DNA from: Siderastrea siderea
Lineage: Eukaryota > Cnidaria > Anthozoa > Scleractinia > Rhizangiidae
Direction of reading: 5' to 3'
NCBI GenBank assembly: GCA_964030785.1
Contig: OZ034975.1
Location: 41,333,069-41,397,068 of the forward strand
DNA length: 64,000 nucleotides
Positions within the stretch are counted from its first letter, which is position 1; every line of letters starts with the position of its first letter. Below are positions 35,001 to 47,000 of this stretch, piece after piece. Below the pieces are notes generated by a model. The model was not told where the DNA came from. It searched no databases and saw nothing but the letters and a program-made list of their open reading frames with translations. A program made the position numbers and the translations under genes.

Positions 35001-38000
35001 AATGAATTCAATGAATGAACAACACGTTAAATAAGGAACCCGACCGTAAGTGAAACTGCCCAAAACCAGCTCTGAATGACCACCTTAGACAGACTGTCAG
35101 CAGGCCCTCCTTCTGCTCGATCGTCAAGCCACAACATACGAATGCACGCAAAAGTCGCAGCTACGTGGGAACCACGCATCTCGTGCACGCGTCCCGTTTC
35201 CACACGACAGCCAACTTTTGTGCGTGTTCGCATGTCCTCGTTCGTGTTCGTGCGTGCTTGCATGTCCTCGTTCGTGTTCGTGCGTATCCGCATGTCCTCG
35301 TTCGTCTTCCTGCATATTTGCAGGTCCTCGTTCGTGTTGTTGCATATTTGCATGTCCTCGTTCGTGTTCGTGCGTATTCTCACGTCCTCGTTCGTGTTCG
35401 TGCGTATTCGCATATCCTCGTTCGTTTTCGTGTGTATACGCATGTCCTCGTTCGTGTACGTGTGACTGTTCGCATGTCTTCGATCGTGTTCGTGCTTATT
35501 TGGATGTCCTCGTTCGTGTTCGTGCGTATTCGCATGTCCTCGTTCGTGTTCGTGCGTATTTGCAGGTCCTCGTTCGTATTCGTGAGTAGTTGCATGTCCT
35601 CGTTCGTGTTCGTGCGTATTCGCATGTCCTCGTTCGTGTTCGTGCGTATTCGCACGTCCTCGTCCGTGTTCGTGCGTATTCGCATGTCCTCGTCTGTGTT
35701 CGTGCGTATTCGCACGTCCTTGTTCGTGTCCGTGTGTATTCGCATGTCCTCGTTCATGTAGTGTTTGTTCGCATGTCCTCGTTCGTTTCGTGTGTATTCG
35801 CGAGTCCTTGTCCGTGTTCGTGTGTGTTCGCTTGTCCTCGTTCGTGTTCGTGTGTACTCGCATGTCCTCGTTCGTGTTCGTGTGTGTTCGCTTGTCCTCG
35901 TTCGTGTTCGTGTGTACTCGCATGTCCTCGTTCGTGTTCGTGTGTGTTCGCTTGTCCTCGTTCGTGTTCGTGTGTATTCGCATGTCCTTGTTTGTGTTTG
36001 TGCGTATTTGCATGTGTTCATTCTTGTTCGTGCGTGTTCCCATGTCCTTGTTCGTGTTCGTGTGTATTTGCATGTCCTCGTTCTCAAAATATGCCCTTTT
36101 TGCTTGACTAACGCTCGACTGCCCTCTCAAAATATAAATTATAAACAAATTAATTTACTAATAGGCCAATCAAATTACTCTATAGGTTACTCTTGGTTCC
36201 TCTCTTTTCACATTTACTTTACTAATAAGTTAGTTTACTAATAAGTTAGTTAATTAGTTTAATTGGTTTACTCTCTAGGCAATAACTTAAGGTATCATGG
36301 TACCCCAAAATTGACCATGCTTTCGAAAAATACACTTCTGTCATTTTCAGATAGATATTATTCAAACCTCTCTTTTACAAAAAGTTTCAGAAAAAAAGAT
36401 TGTTTCTACGCAAAGTTATGGACGAAAATAAGATCTGTGGCATTAATTTTCTCTAATCATGTGTTGACAGTTATCTGTCAACAACGCTGAAAATAGCATG
36501 TGACATAACAGGGCCCCGATGTTTTGACACGCGATCGATTGCGTAGCAGTTCCCGCTTATTTCGAGTGTGTCTACAAAGTGGCTTCGATCATATCTGTGA
36601 AAGAGAGAGAGACAAAAAAGATCGAGCGTTGAGGAATTACTTACGCTTCCTGACTCCTCACTTGTCAGTGTGATAAGCTTCGACTGCCAGCTCACTTTTC
36701 GTAACGCGAACGGCGAAAAACAATCCATCCATTCAAATTCCATAACATTTCTACACAGCCAGATGTATCAACTTGGCGCAAAAGACGGCATGTCCAGCAA
36801 AGTACGGAATTTGTCTCCAGTAATAAAGAAGTTTATTTTTTTCCCAATTGCTCGCATTTCTGACAGGATGTTCTCTCTTAGATCTTGAGCCGAACACATG
36901 GCGGCTTCTTCGCAGATTTCAATGTGCTTTCCTTTCGCCTTTCCTTTTGTCTTTCAGGTCCCGGCTTGGGTAGTCTTACCCAGCTCAAACGATGATGCCT
37001 TCGGCATTTTACAGCCGACGTGATATTATGACTTTAAAATTTCCGTTTATTGCGTTTGAAGACCCTTTGAACGGCACTCGTACTCAACGAAAGTCACTTT
37101 CCAACATAAAAACACGCAGAATTTGACACCATTCTTGTCGGTGTAACACGGAAAACACGACCAACAATGGCCTTGTGATTCCAAGCTGTATTTCACTGTA
37201 TTGTTGCTTCGAAGCAAGCTAGAATACACATCAACATGGCGGAAAACTACTCGCGTACAATTCACGTGACAACATTACGTCACCTTAATTTCGGTCCAGT
37301 CCTTCGCATCGATTTTAATATAACAAGTACAATTTCCGTTCCTTACATCTCCTCCCTTCTTAAAGAAATGTGTCATCCCTGACATAAAAGCAATACAGAA
37401 TGTCCTTGGTCCGTGGCTCCTCCATCTGGATTCCTTGTTCATCGGAGTCCTGAAGTGGGGTGATCAGGCCCATCTTCAAAGGTGCCACTAAATATCAAGA
37501 GTTCTCTGGCCCTAACTTACGATTACATGCCCTTCAATCCGTATTTTGAAAACTAGCTTAAGTAGTTTCTAAAACGGTTCAGAATGCTGAACTCTCGAAA
37601 TACACACTTGAAAACTAGCTTATTTTCTGTGAAACAAACATGCTTATAAGTAATGAAATCAAGACTGTCAATACAGAGGTAACTGGTTGGGTGCTCCCCA
37701 ATGCTGTAACGGTAATCCTTGAAAGCACATGCCTGGTGCCATAGTTGAGAACATCACTGGTGCCAAACCTGGGGGTGTCCAAAACATCGCTGGCGGTGAT
37801 ATGCTGCATGGGTTGACTACAGGCTCAAATGCACGAGTATGTACTGGTGTTGTCATACCGAATTGGTTAACACCCGCAGCTGGTTGTACTTCAACTGGTC
37901 TCACGTAAGTTGGGTTCCCTACAGTTGGGTAGGTCAGCCGTTTTGGAGCTTGCGTGACACGGTGGGGACGATTTTGGTTGCCACTAGCTTGAGTTTCACC

Positions 38001-41000
38001 CGGTTGTCCAAAATTTCCATGCACGTCTTCTTCAGCCTGTACAGTAGGTGCTGGATCAGGGTGGCTCTCCCCCTCTGTCGAGACATTGACTAGGTCAATA
38101 TTGCTGCCTGGGGACTGCTCCTCTTGATTTGTCGGTTCACCTGTAGTCGTTGCTAAATCCTGAGGTGGGTTGTTCCCAGCGGTTGTAGGTAGAGATTGAC
38201 TGTGGCAAGTAAATGTTGGTAATTCATCATCACTGTCACTTTCGTCGCTGTCCCTGTTCTGTTCCAGTAGTTCGTCATTTGCACGGGGGTGTGGCGTAGG
38301 TGGTCGATACCTCTTGATTTGAGGGAGTTCTTCCCAAGGCTTGGAGGGAAGGTAATCGCAAGGTAGGAGAAGATTACGGTGTAAAGTACGACTGCGTCCT
38401 TTTGAAGATTCTGGTCGCACCTCATATACTGGGCTGCCCTCTCCTTTACGTGCCACTACGACATGAATTTCGTCTTCCCAAAAGTTCTTTAATTTTCCAG
38501 GTCCACCTCTTGGGGTCAGGTTGCGGACTAGGACACGATCGCCTGCTTGTAAAACTGAAGACCGTACTCGTTTGTCATAGTGTTTCTTTCCACGTGAAGC
38601 ACTTTCTCTGGCTGCCTTTGAGGCGAGTGAATAGGCCTCTTGCATTGCACTCTTCCATTTGGACGCGTACTCCGTGTGTGATGTGGACCCCGGTTTTGCT
38701 GGCAAGTCAAAGATGAGATCAATCGGTAGACGAGGGCTTCTTCCGAATAGCAGGTGGAAGGGTGAAAATCCGGTGGACTCATGGACTGTGCAATTATACG
38801 CATGCACCAACTTATTCACGTGGTCTTTCCAGTTCGACTTGTGGGTGTCAGGGAGGGTCCGCAACATACAAAGAAGCGTACGATTCATCCTCTCAACCAA
38901 ACCATTCCCTTGAGGATGATAAGGGGTAGTACGTGAATGCATTACTCCAGATAGTTCCTCTAATCGCTTGAACAGACGGTTTTCAAAATCTCCCCCCATG
39001 TCATGGTGCAGTTTTTCCGGAAATCCGAAGCGTGGAATAAAGTCATTAAAGATCTTATCTGCGGCTGTGACTGCAGTTTTATTCCGTATTGGATAAGCCT
39101 GAGCGTATTTGGTGAAATGGTCTACCAAAACCAAGATGTATTCGTAGCCCCCAGAGCTCCGTTCTAAATGAACAAAGTCAATTGAAAGCATCTGCAGTGG
39201 AGCTGTCGTGACAATGGGCTGAAGAGGCTCTCTTGTGTGGAGGCTAGGTGGTCGTTGCTTCAAGCATTTACATGTGTGGTGAATGAAGTGCTCTATGTCT
39301 TTCCTCATGTACGGCCAATAAAACCTTTCACGGGCTAAGGCTAATACCCGCTCTACACCGAGGTGGCCCATTTCCTCATGGAGTTCACGGTACACAGTTC
39401 GCCGAAATTTTTGTGGTAGAGCCACTTGCTGGTTACGGTAGAGAATGCCACTCTTTTTGTCAATGTGAAGCTTGTGCCAGTCATTTAAGTACTTGCGGAC
39501 TAGCGGCGGTTCACGGCGTTTCTGTGTCACTGTGGGTTTCCGTGTGGCTTTGATGAACTTTAACACTCGACCACTACTAGGATCTTCCTGTTGACCCTTC
39601 ACTAGATCAATTACTCTTACTTGATTGCAGGTGGGAGGAAACAAAACATCATCTTGCGGGAGTTCCTCTTCCTTATCCGTCAAAGACGTCAACCAGATTG
39701 AGTCTCCATTGGCTAAGGCATTAACTGCTGAGATAGAAGCTTGCAGGCTTTCTGGAGAGATTATTTCACTGCAGCTGTCCATATATACCTTGAAATCAGC
39801 AGGAAGCCTTGACAGGCTGTCAGCATCTGTGTTTGACTTCCCAGGTCTATACCGTATTTCAAAGTTAAATTCAGCAAGCTCTCCAACCCACCTCAGTCCG
39901 GTAGCATTCAGCTTCGCGGTTGTTAAAACATATGTCAGGGGGTTATTGTCCGTGTAGACGACGAACTCCGGTGCGTAGTAAAGGTAGTCTCGGAACTGTT
40001 CCGTGACTGCCCATTTCAATGCTAAGAATTCCAATTTACCAGAGTGCAGATGATACTTGCGTTCCGATGGGGTGAGGGTCCTTGATGCAAAGGCAATGAC
40101 TCGCATAATGCCGTTTTGTGTCTGGTAAAGGACAGCGCCTAAGCCTTCTTGAGAAGCATCCGTGTGCATGATGAATGGTGAACTGTATTCTGGATATGCC
40201 AATAGAGGTGGAGTGGTAACTTGATCTATCAAAGTATTTAAAGCTGTCTGGTGCTTAGGCTCCCAGTTTACTGATGCTGAAGATGGTAACTGTCCACTGG
40301 ATTTGCTGATATTACGACTAGTCACTGTGCGTCCCTCATGAATTGATGAGCTGCGCGTCAAAAGATCATAGATGGGCTTCGCTGTCTGAGCAAAGTTCGG
40401 AATATGACGACGGTATACACCAAGCAAACCCATGATTCTTCTCACTTCTCCGACTGTCTTTGGTTTCACGCCTTTTAGAGTTGTCACTGCATTCGTAGCT
40501 TTAGGATCCATTCGGTATCCATCTCTCGAGATGATTCTGCCGAGGAAGGACACTTCAGGCTTGAAGAATTTACACTTTTTCGCTTTCAATTTCACTCCAT
40601 GATTCTTCAAACGTCGCAAGACTTTGCGGAGATGTTCAATGTGCTTGTCAAAAGACTGTGAAAACACTATCACATCATCCAGGTACGGGATACAAATCTC
40701 ATCGCGAAGCTCTCCAAGACGGTTTTCCATAAATCGTTGGAAATTGGCTGGTGCGTTCATCAAGCTGAAGGGGACTCTAACCCATTCATATAAACCCCAT
40801 GGGGTTATGAAAGCAGTTAGTGGTTGGCTTTGCTGTCTAATAAATCCTTGGTGGTACGCTTTCCCCTGGTCCAATACACTAAACCAAGATTTACCTCCCA
40901 AGCTGTCCAAAGCCTCTTGAATTCGAGGGATGGGGTGGCGGTCTGGTATGGTTTTCTTGTTCAGTTCTCTGTAATCTATGCACAGTCTCATTCCGCCATC

Positions 41001-44000
41001 TTTCTTTCGCACACAGACAACACTGCTTGAAAATGGTGACTTAGATTTCCTGATGAAACCTCGGTTAAGTAGGTCCTCGATGTACGCCTTAACCTCTGGG
41101 TATAATGGGCGTGGTACTGCAAGGTAGTTCTTTTGAACTGGTTGACTATCCGTTAAGTTGATGTCCATCTGTAGTTCTGGGATACATCCAATGTCATTGT
41201 CGTTCCTAGCGAATGCATCTGCTTCTCCACGCAGTAGCTGTTCAGCTTGTTCTCGTTGTCTGATAGTCAGCCCACTCAAGTCCACCTCAGGCATTTCACA
41301 GCTGATGCTCCCACTTTGTTTGGGTACTGAATTCTCCTCACATGGATTCTCTTGCTCATAAGATTCTTCCACTGGATCTTTAAGCTTCACTGCAACAGGG
41401 GTCACACAACGAACTTGTTGAAGCCGTCCTAGAGTCACTCTCCCAGGCAGTACAATGTCATGGTCCGAGTCATTGGTGACGGTGACATTTAGGATGGTTG
41501 AATTACCTTCTTTTACCACAGTCAACCCCTCATGTACTTCTAGACCTGGAGGCCACTGCGCTAGCTCATCTGGTTCAAAGAGAACAGGCGTTTTACGCTG
41601 AATTGGACCAGTATTTGCACGACACGGCACCGGAACCGTTTTTCCCGCAGGGATAATGCACGTGGTCTTCGTTGACTTTACGACACATAGTTCATCACAA
41701 TCACTACTTCGAATGAACCAAGGCCGGTATGTTCTTTCTCTCACAGTGTATAAAGGAATTCTCCAATTTCTCCACTAATTTATCGTCTCTTTTCCCATGA
41801 TCCTCTTTGACGATTAACTCTATAACGTTGAAACCAATCAGGGGCTGATCAATATTCTCCTTGGTCACTAAGAATGGCACTTTAATCTTAGTTTCAGTAT
41901 TGGCTGCTAATTCCAAATCAATTTCTGCCCATCCACTATAAGGGATATCTGTCCCATTCGCTGCTTGCAAACTAATACTGCCTTGTGTATCGAGCAACTG
42001 ACAAATGTCTCTTACTTGAACAGATGGCAGCTGACTTTTCAAAACATCCTCAGAGATTAGAGACACTTGTGCGCCGGTATCCCATAATACTTCCATCAGT
42101 TTATCATTAAGGTAGCACTGCACAGAACACTTTCTACCCACCAGCTTTGCTACGTAATCTTGTTGCTTTGGGGTCATGTGACTACTGAACACACCCATAT
42201 CTTGAGCATCTCCTAAGCCCTTTTCGGTATTTTGTGTCCTCTCTGAAAGTTCCTTGATAGCCTTACACAGGACCTTGTGTCTAGGCCGGTGATTCTTCTG
42301 GCAGTCCACTGAACAATAAAGAACTGACTGGCACGATGAACATCGTCGTAACTCCGTGTACGATGCAAACTTCAGGCAATTAGCACAGTGATGGGACTTT
42401 TGCTCTTTGGGTAAGGCTACTCCCTGTCCCGCGGGGGGCAGCCTGCGGCCGTTTCCCTGCTGATTGTTGAACTTGGTTCGGCAATACCTTGCAATATGAT
42501 TTAAACCACCACAGAGATAGCAGTGTGAGCACTTGTCTCCTTCTCCTTTTTCTCTGCACACTCTGCAACCCACTTGTCTCGGTTCTACTCTGTTCCCATT
42601 GTGATTGAATCCAGTTGGGGTTTTACTTGACGCTGTTACTGTACTACGAAGTGTTTTCATTTCAGACTGCACTGTAGCCAAGTCAGCTTGAACGGCTTTG
42701 AGTGTAGCTAGTAGCTCTTGATCCTTCTTCACTCTGGCGTTGACCCCTCCCTCCACTGTGGACACCTTGACAGACTTCGTCTTACTCGATAAGCCGAACT
42801 TGTGACTCCTCTCGGTCTCCACCGACATGGCCAAGCTCATTGCCTCAATCAAATCTTCGCCTGCTACTGAGGGGTTTTGTGTAAGCGGCCTTATCTTAGC
42901 GTGGATCGTTTCATCGGCCAAGCCGGTCTCTAGAGCATGGAGGAACAAGCTCTGAACTGAGGAGGCATCATACTTGATTCCAGTTCCTGACTCCTTAGAT
43001 GCACTGATAATCTTTTGACGAATGGTCAATGCTCTCATCAAGAAAGACGGGGGATCTTCTTTAGGTTCCTGGGCCAGGTTTGTAAGCAGTTGATATAACT
43101 CGTTGGCGTTTTTCTCATGGAAATGAAAGCGAATAATTTTTCGTAATTTGGGCAGGGTCAGTTCCACCGTGTTTTCCAGGTAACTTCGAAGTTGCAGGCC
43201 TGGCTGCACAGCTCGAACTACCGCACTCACTACTTCTTTATCGCTGTACCCCTTCGCAATCCCTGCTTCTATTTGAGACATTAACGCCTGATATCCTAGT
43301 TTATCTTTCTGGCCAGGGTCTCCTACCACCCCTTGGATCTTGAAATCCCTTCGGAGAATAGTCTGCTGAACACCTAGCAACGGAATCTTAATAGTGTCAC
43401 TATCGTCTCCTGAACTGGCAGATTTGCCTTCCTGAACTGTTGCCTGTTTCTTAGATTCTAGTTCAGTCAGTTCTGTCTTGAGCTTGTCCAGCTTTTCTTT
43501 CATTTCCGTTTCAGGATCTCCGTACTTATCTTCCATTCCCTCGAGCGGTGGAGGGCCCAGGTGGATCATTAACCCATCAAGATATTCAATCTGGTCATCA
43601 CCGTGCAATTTATTCACAGAATCTTCCACTTTGCGTCTTATGGCCCGAATAATGTCTAACTTTCCCTTTCCCTCTAAATCTGACTCGTCAACTTTCGCTT
43701 GGATGGCGAATTTCCTAACTGATTCCAGGTCAAGTGACAAAACTTTACGATCCAACAATACTTGTTTTTCTTCGGCCATCGCTAACAACAACAGCACAAC
43801 CAACAAGCCCCAGAATAACAAAATGTACCTCTCGGACGCCGACAGGATCTCCGGAACCACAATTCTTTCGGCTGTATCCTTCACACGAAGCGAATCGTTT
43901 GCTTTCGGGCTGCAATCCGCACATCCACAAGTTACATGACATCAGAGCACTCGGGTTTCATCGTCCAAATTCGAGCACAAATCCATCAAATTTCCACTGA

Positions 44001-47000
44001 ATTTCCTCTCGATTTACTCTCCCGGACAGGCCCCCAAAATGTAACACGGAAAACACGACCAACAAGAATGGCCTTGTGATTCCAAGCTGTATTTCACTGT
44101 ATTGTTGCTTCGAAGCAAGCTAGAATACACATCAACATGGCGGAAAACTACTCGCGTACAATTCACGTGACAACATTACGTCACCTTAATTTCGGTCCAG
44201 TCCTTCGCATCGATTTTAATATAACAAGTACAATTTCTGTTCCTTACATCGGCATGTTTGTGCTATTGTTGTAAGGCGGTAAGTTGAGCCTCCCCTCTGT
44301 CAACGGCAGGTAATTATCCTGACACCTAGGTGTTTTAATCTCCTTAGACCGGAAAAAGTTTCCAAATCATATTTTGGCTTTTTTCTCGAAACTAATTTTT
44401 CAAGAAATTGGGCGCACATTTTAAGTTCGCGTTCAGCGAGTTTTCAACCATTTTAGCTCAAATTTGGCGACAATGTTGGCACATAATTTGACACCAAAAC
44501 GTGTCTCCGAATTTTATTTTTTGCTTTCATTCAAAAGTTATGAGCCGTAAAAGAAAGAGGAGAGGTGTTTCTTCGAACTTCAAAGTTTAACTGAGTGCAG
44601 AAAATAAACCAGGCCAGATAAAAAAATTCCGAGACACGGTTTTTGAGACAAAAGTGTGAAGAATTCGGCGCGATGTTCGTCTTTCTCTCCAGATCATCCT
44701 CGACTGGAGTGGAACCGATTTTGTGAACGATATACTTTTTAAAAACGTAGTCTCTATTTTCGACACAGTTGTCTTTTTTCTTTATCTAAATACGTTTTCG
44801 TAATCTTTAATTATTAAGCTTTCAGAAAATATATAGTTTGTTAGGGTCCTTGTGAAACACCTGACGCTCAAACGGTGAAAACGCAATGTTGTCATTTGGA
44901 GTACCCTGATACCTTAATTACTTTACTCTATAAGCAACTCCTAGTTTATCTCTTTTGATATTCACTTTACTAATAAGCATGCCTCATTAGTCAATTACTT
45001 TACTCCCTACGCTAATCTTCTCTGTTATTTGTTTTATGTATTTTACGTTATTTTTGTTAAGCTTCAAGTTAATTTATGTTAAGTTTCAGTAACCTGCCGC
45101 GAGTAGCCCTAGCTATTTTGCGGGTTACTATTGATTCATATCTAAACGAAATAAAAGTTTTATTGTTGTTGTTGATGTTTGTTGTAGCAGAGGCGGGACT
45201 GCTCACAGTTTAAAACGCTATTCTTTCATCTGGAGTTTGTATAATTACTGTGTGTGTAATCATTTCATATACTAACTGTAAGAGGCAGGTTACTTTGGTT
45301 GGGATTCGTTTCTCTTGTCATCAAACAAGCCGACTCTATTTTTTGTCCACAGTGTAAACATAAACAGAACTTTTTTCGCTTTTACGAAATCTCTGATAAA
45401 CACTCGTCTCTCAAACAGCAATGCCAAGCTCTGAGAGAATGTGATCTGGCTCCTTGAAAGTGCATTGTATGTCTCTAATAACCATGCTAAAACCTCACTA
45501 AGAAAAAAATTCGACCTCACCTTTGTCGACCTTGAGTCGTTGATTGCTATGCCTGGTGTATGTGCGGGGTTTGGGTTTAACGTTACCATCGGGGTTCCTT
45601 GCTGTCCATCATGTTGATAACCGGTATTGACATTGCCATATAGATTTCCGTGCTCCGCCCGACCGTCATTTGCACCATTCAAGTCAGCTGCATGTGTCCT
45701 AAAAACAAAAAAAAAATTCATTGTATACTCCTGTTGCTTGCCCCCACCCCCTCCCCCCTCTGCCACAAGCTTACTCCCATACATGCTGCCAGAAAGATTC
45801 TATGAGCTAAAGGCGCCAAGCTGGGCCAAAACAAGCAGGTTTTTCTCATGACGCGTCTTCGTATACTTCCAGTGCACTGAAACACGAAAATGCATGAAAG
45901 AGCAAGATGAACGAGTTCTCGATGACGTACAGTTTGAGTCGCGAGGTTACTGGAAAGTAACTACGATAGAGTACATTACAGCAGAGCTGGAAAAATTAAA
46001 AACGTAATAAATCTTGTTCTGTCTCGAGGCCCCTTTCTTGCAGTATATGTATGCCTATCAGTGCTTTCAATAAGCACCGACGGCCGACGAAAAGCGTCGG
46101 CTATTTCGCTCAGAAAAGTCGGCTACTTTTTGCCCTAAATTAAAGTAATTAAAGGAAGATTGTTTCAAACCCCTAGTTGATACAGTCGGTTACTCTATTC
46201 AGACGAGCTGCCTACTTCGAATGTTATTGAAACCCCTGCCTATTATACTACATTCTTTCTCTTTCATGCGTCATAAGCTCATTAAGGGTAAACATTTTTT
46301 TCTTAAAGAGACATGTTCTTGCTGTTTTTTCTAGCGTATTTTTGCTGCAACAGATTAACCTAAAGCCAGGATTAGCTTCAAATTGGAATTTTATTTGAAC
46401 AGCTTAACAGTACGGATTTCTACAAAAAAATGTTTGTCCCACGTTTTGACTTGGGCTGCTTTCAGGGAAACGCTTTTTGACACGAAAAATAGGAACCTGG
46501 GTTATTTTCTAACCAAGCAAGGTTAGCAACTATAACCAAGCATATCATTGCATATCACTATAACAAATATAGGTCATGAGAATTACGGATTTCATCACCA
46601 AAGCTGCATTGCCTTGATTTTAAATCTCCCAACTATTATTTAACAACATGAATGGAGACCAATAAGCAGAATATGTGTCTTTGTGCAGAGCTTAAAGACT
46701 TAAAAAGAAAAAAATTCTTACCCTTCTGGATCATGTCTTTGTGAATAAGTACCTATTAGATAAACAAAAGATTATGTTTAAAAATAACAACAAGAACAAA
46801 ACAAAGAAAAAGGTGTGTCTTCAAGTCCTCATTTTGAGCACGGCCATTGCCATCAAAAACTGCCTTTAATGAACATGTTTTCATGACCTTCCAAGGGAGA
46901 TGCATGCCTAGTAAAAAAAAAACCTTTAAAAAAATTCAGTGACAATAGCAAAGATCAAAGTTTCACAGTCACGATGTTTTCGCTGTCAAGTTCGAATGCA

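Larger units (their letters stand above)
37138..44252 (-). mobile_element. Complete Ty3/Gypsy LTR retrotransposon with target duplication
   Basis: The element proper is 37142-44248 and reads on the - strand. LTRs of 206 and 209 bp begin TGTAACAC and end TTACA. TCGG is duplicated at 37138-37141 and 44249-44252. A primer-binding site TGGGGGCCTGTCCGGG starts 3 nt inside the 5' LTR (on the + strand ending at 44036), and a purine tract (complement of 37348-37361) precedes the 3' LTR. Two long ORFs encode gag-protease and RT-RNase H-integrase, in Ty3/Gypsy order. Coding capacity looks complete, so this is a recent and possibly active copy. It sits in the last intron of the receptor gene in the same orientation. 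Confidence 0.95.

Noticed and set aside
35201..36090. CRISPR array
   Set aside because: The 30-bp units are contiguous without unique spacers, and this is an animal genome; it is a minisatellite.
37839..41361. Several + strand frames of 70-110 codons
   Set aside because: They are shadows of the pol ORF on the opposite strand.
43780..43884. Hydrophobic leader as the true gag N-terminus
   Set aside because: The ATG at 43779 has the better initiation context and is followed by a normal soluble gag start; the upstream part is more likely leader RNA.
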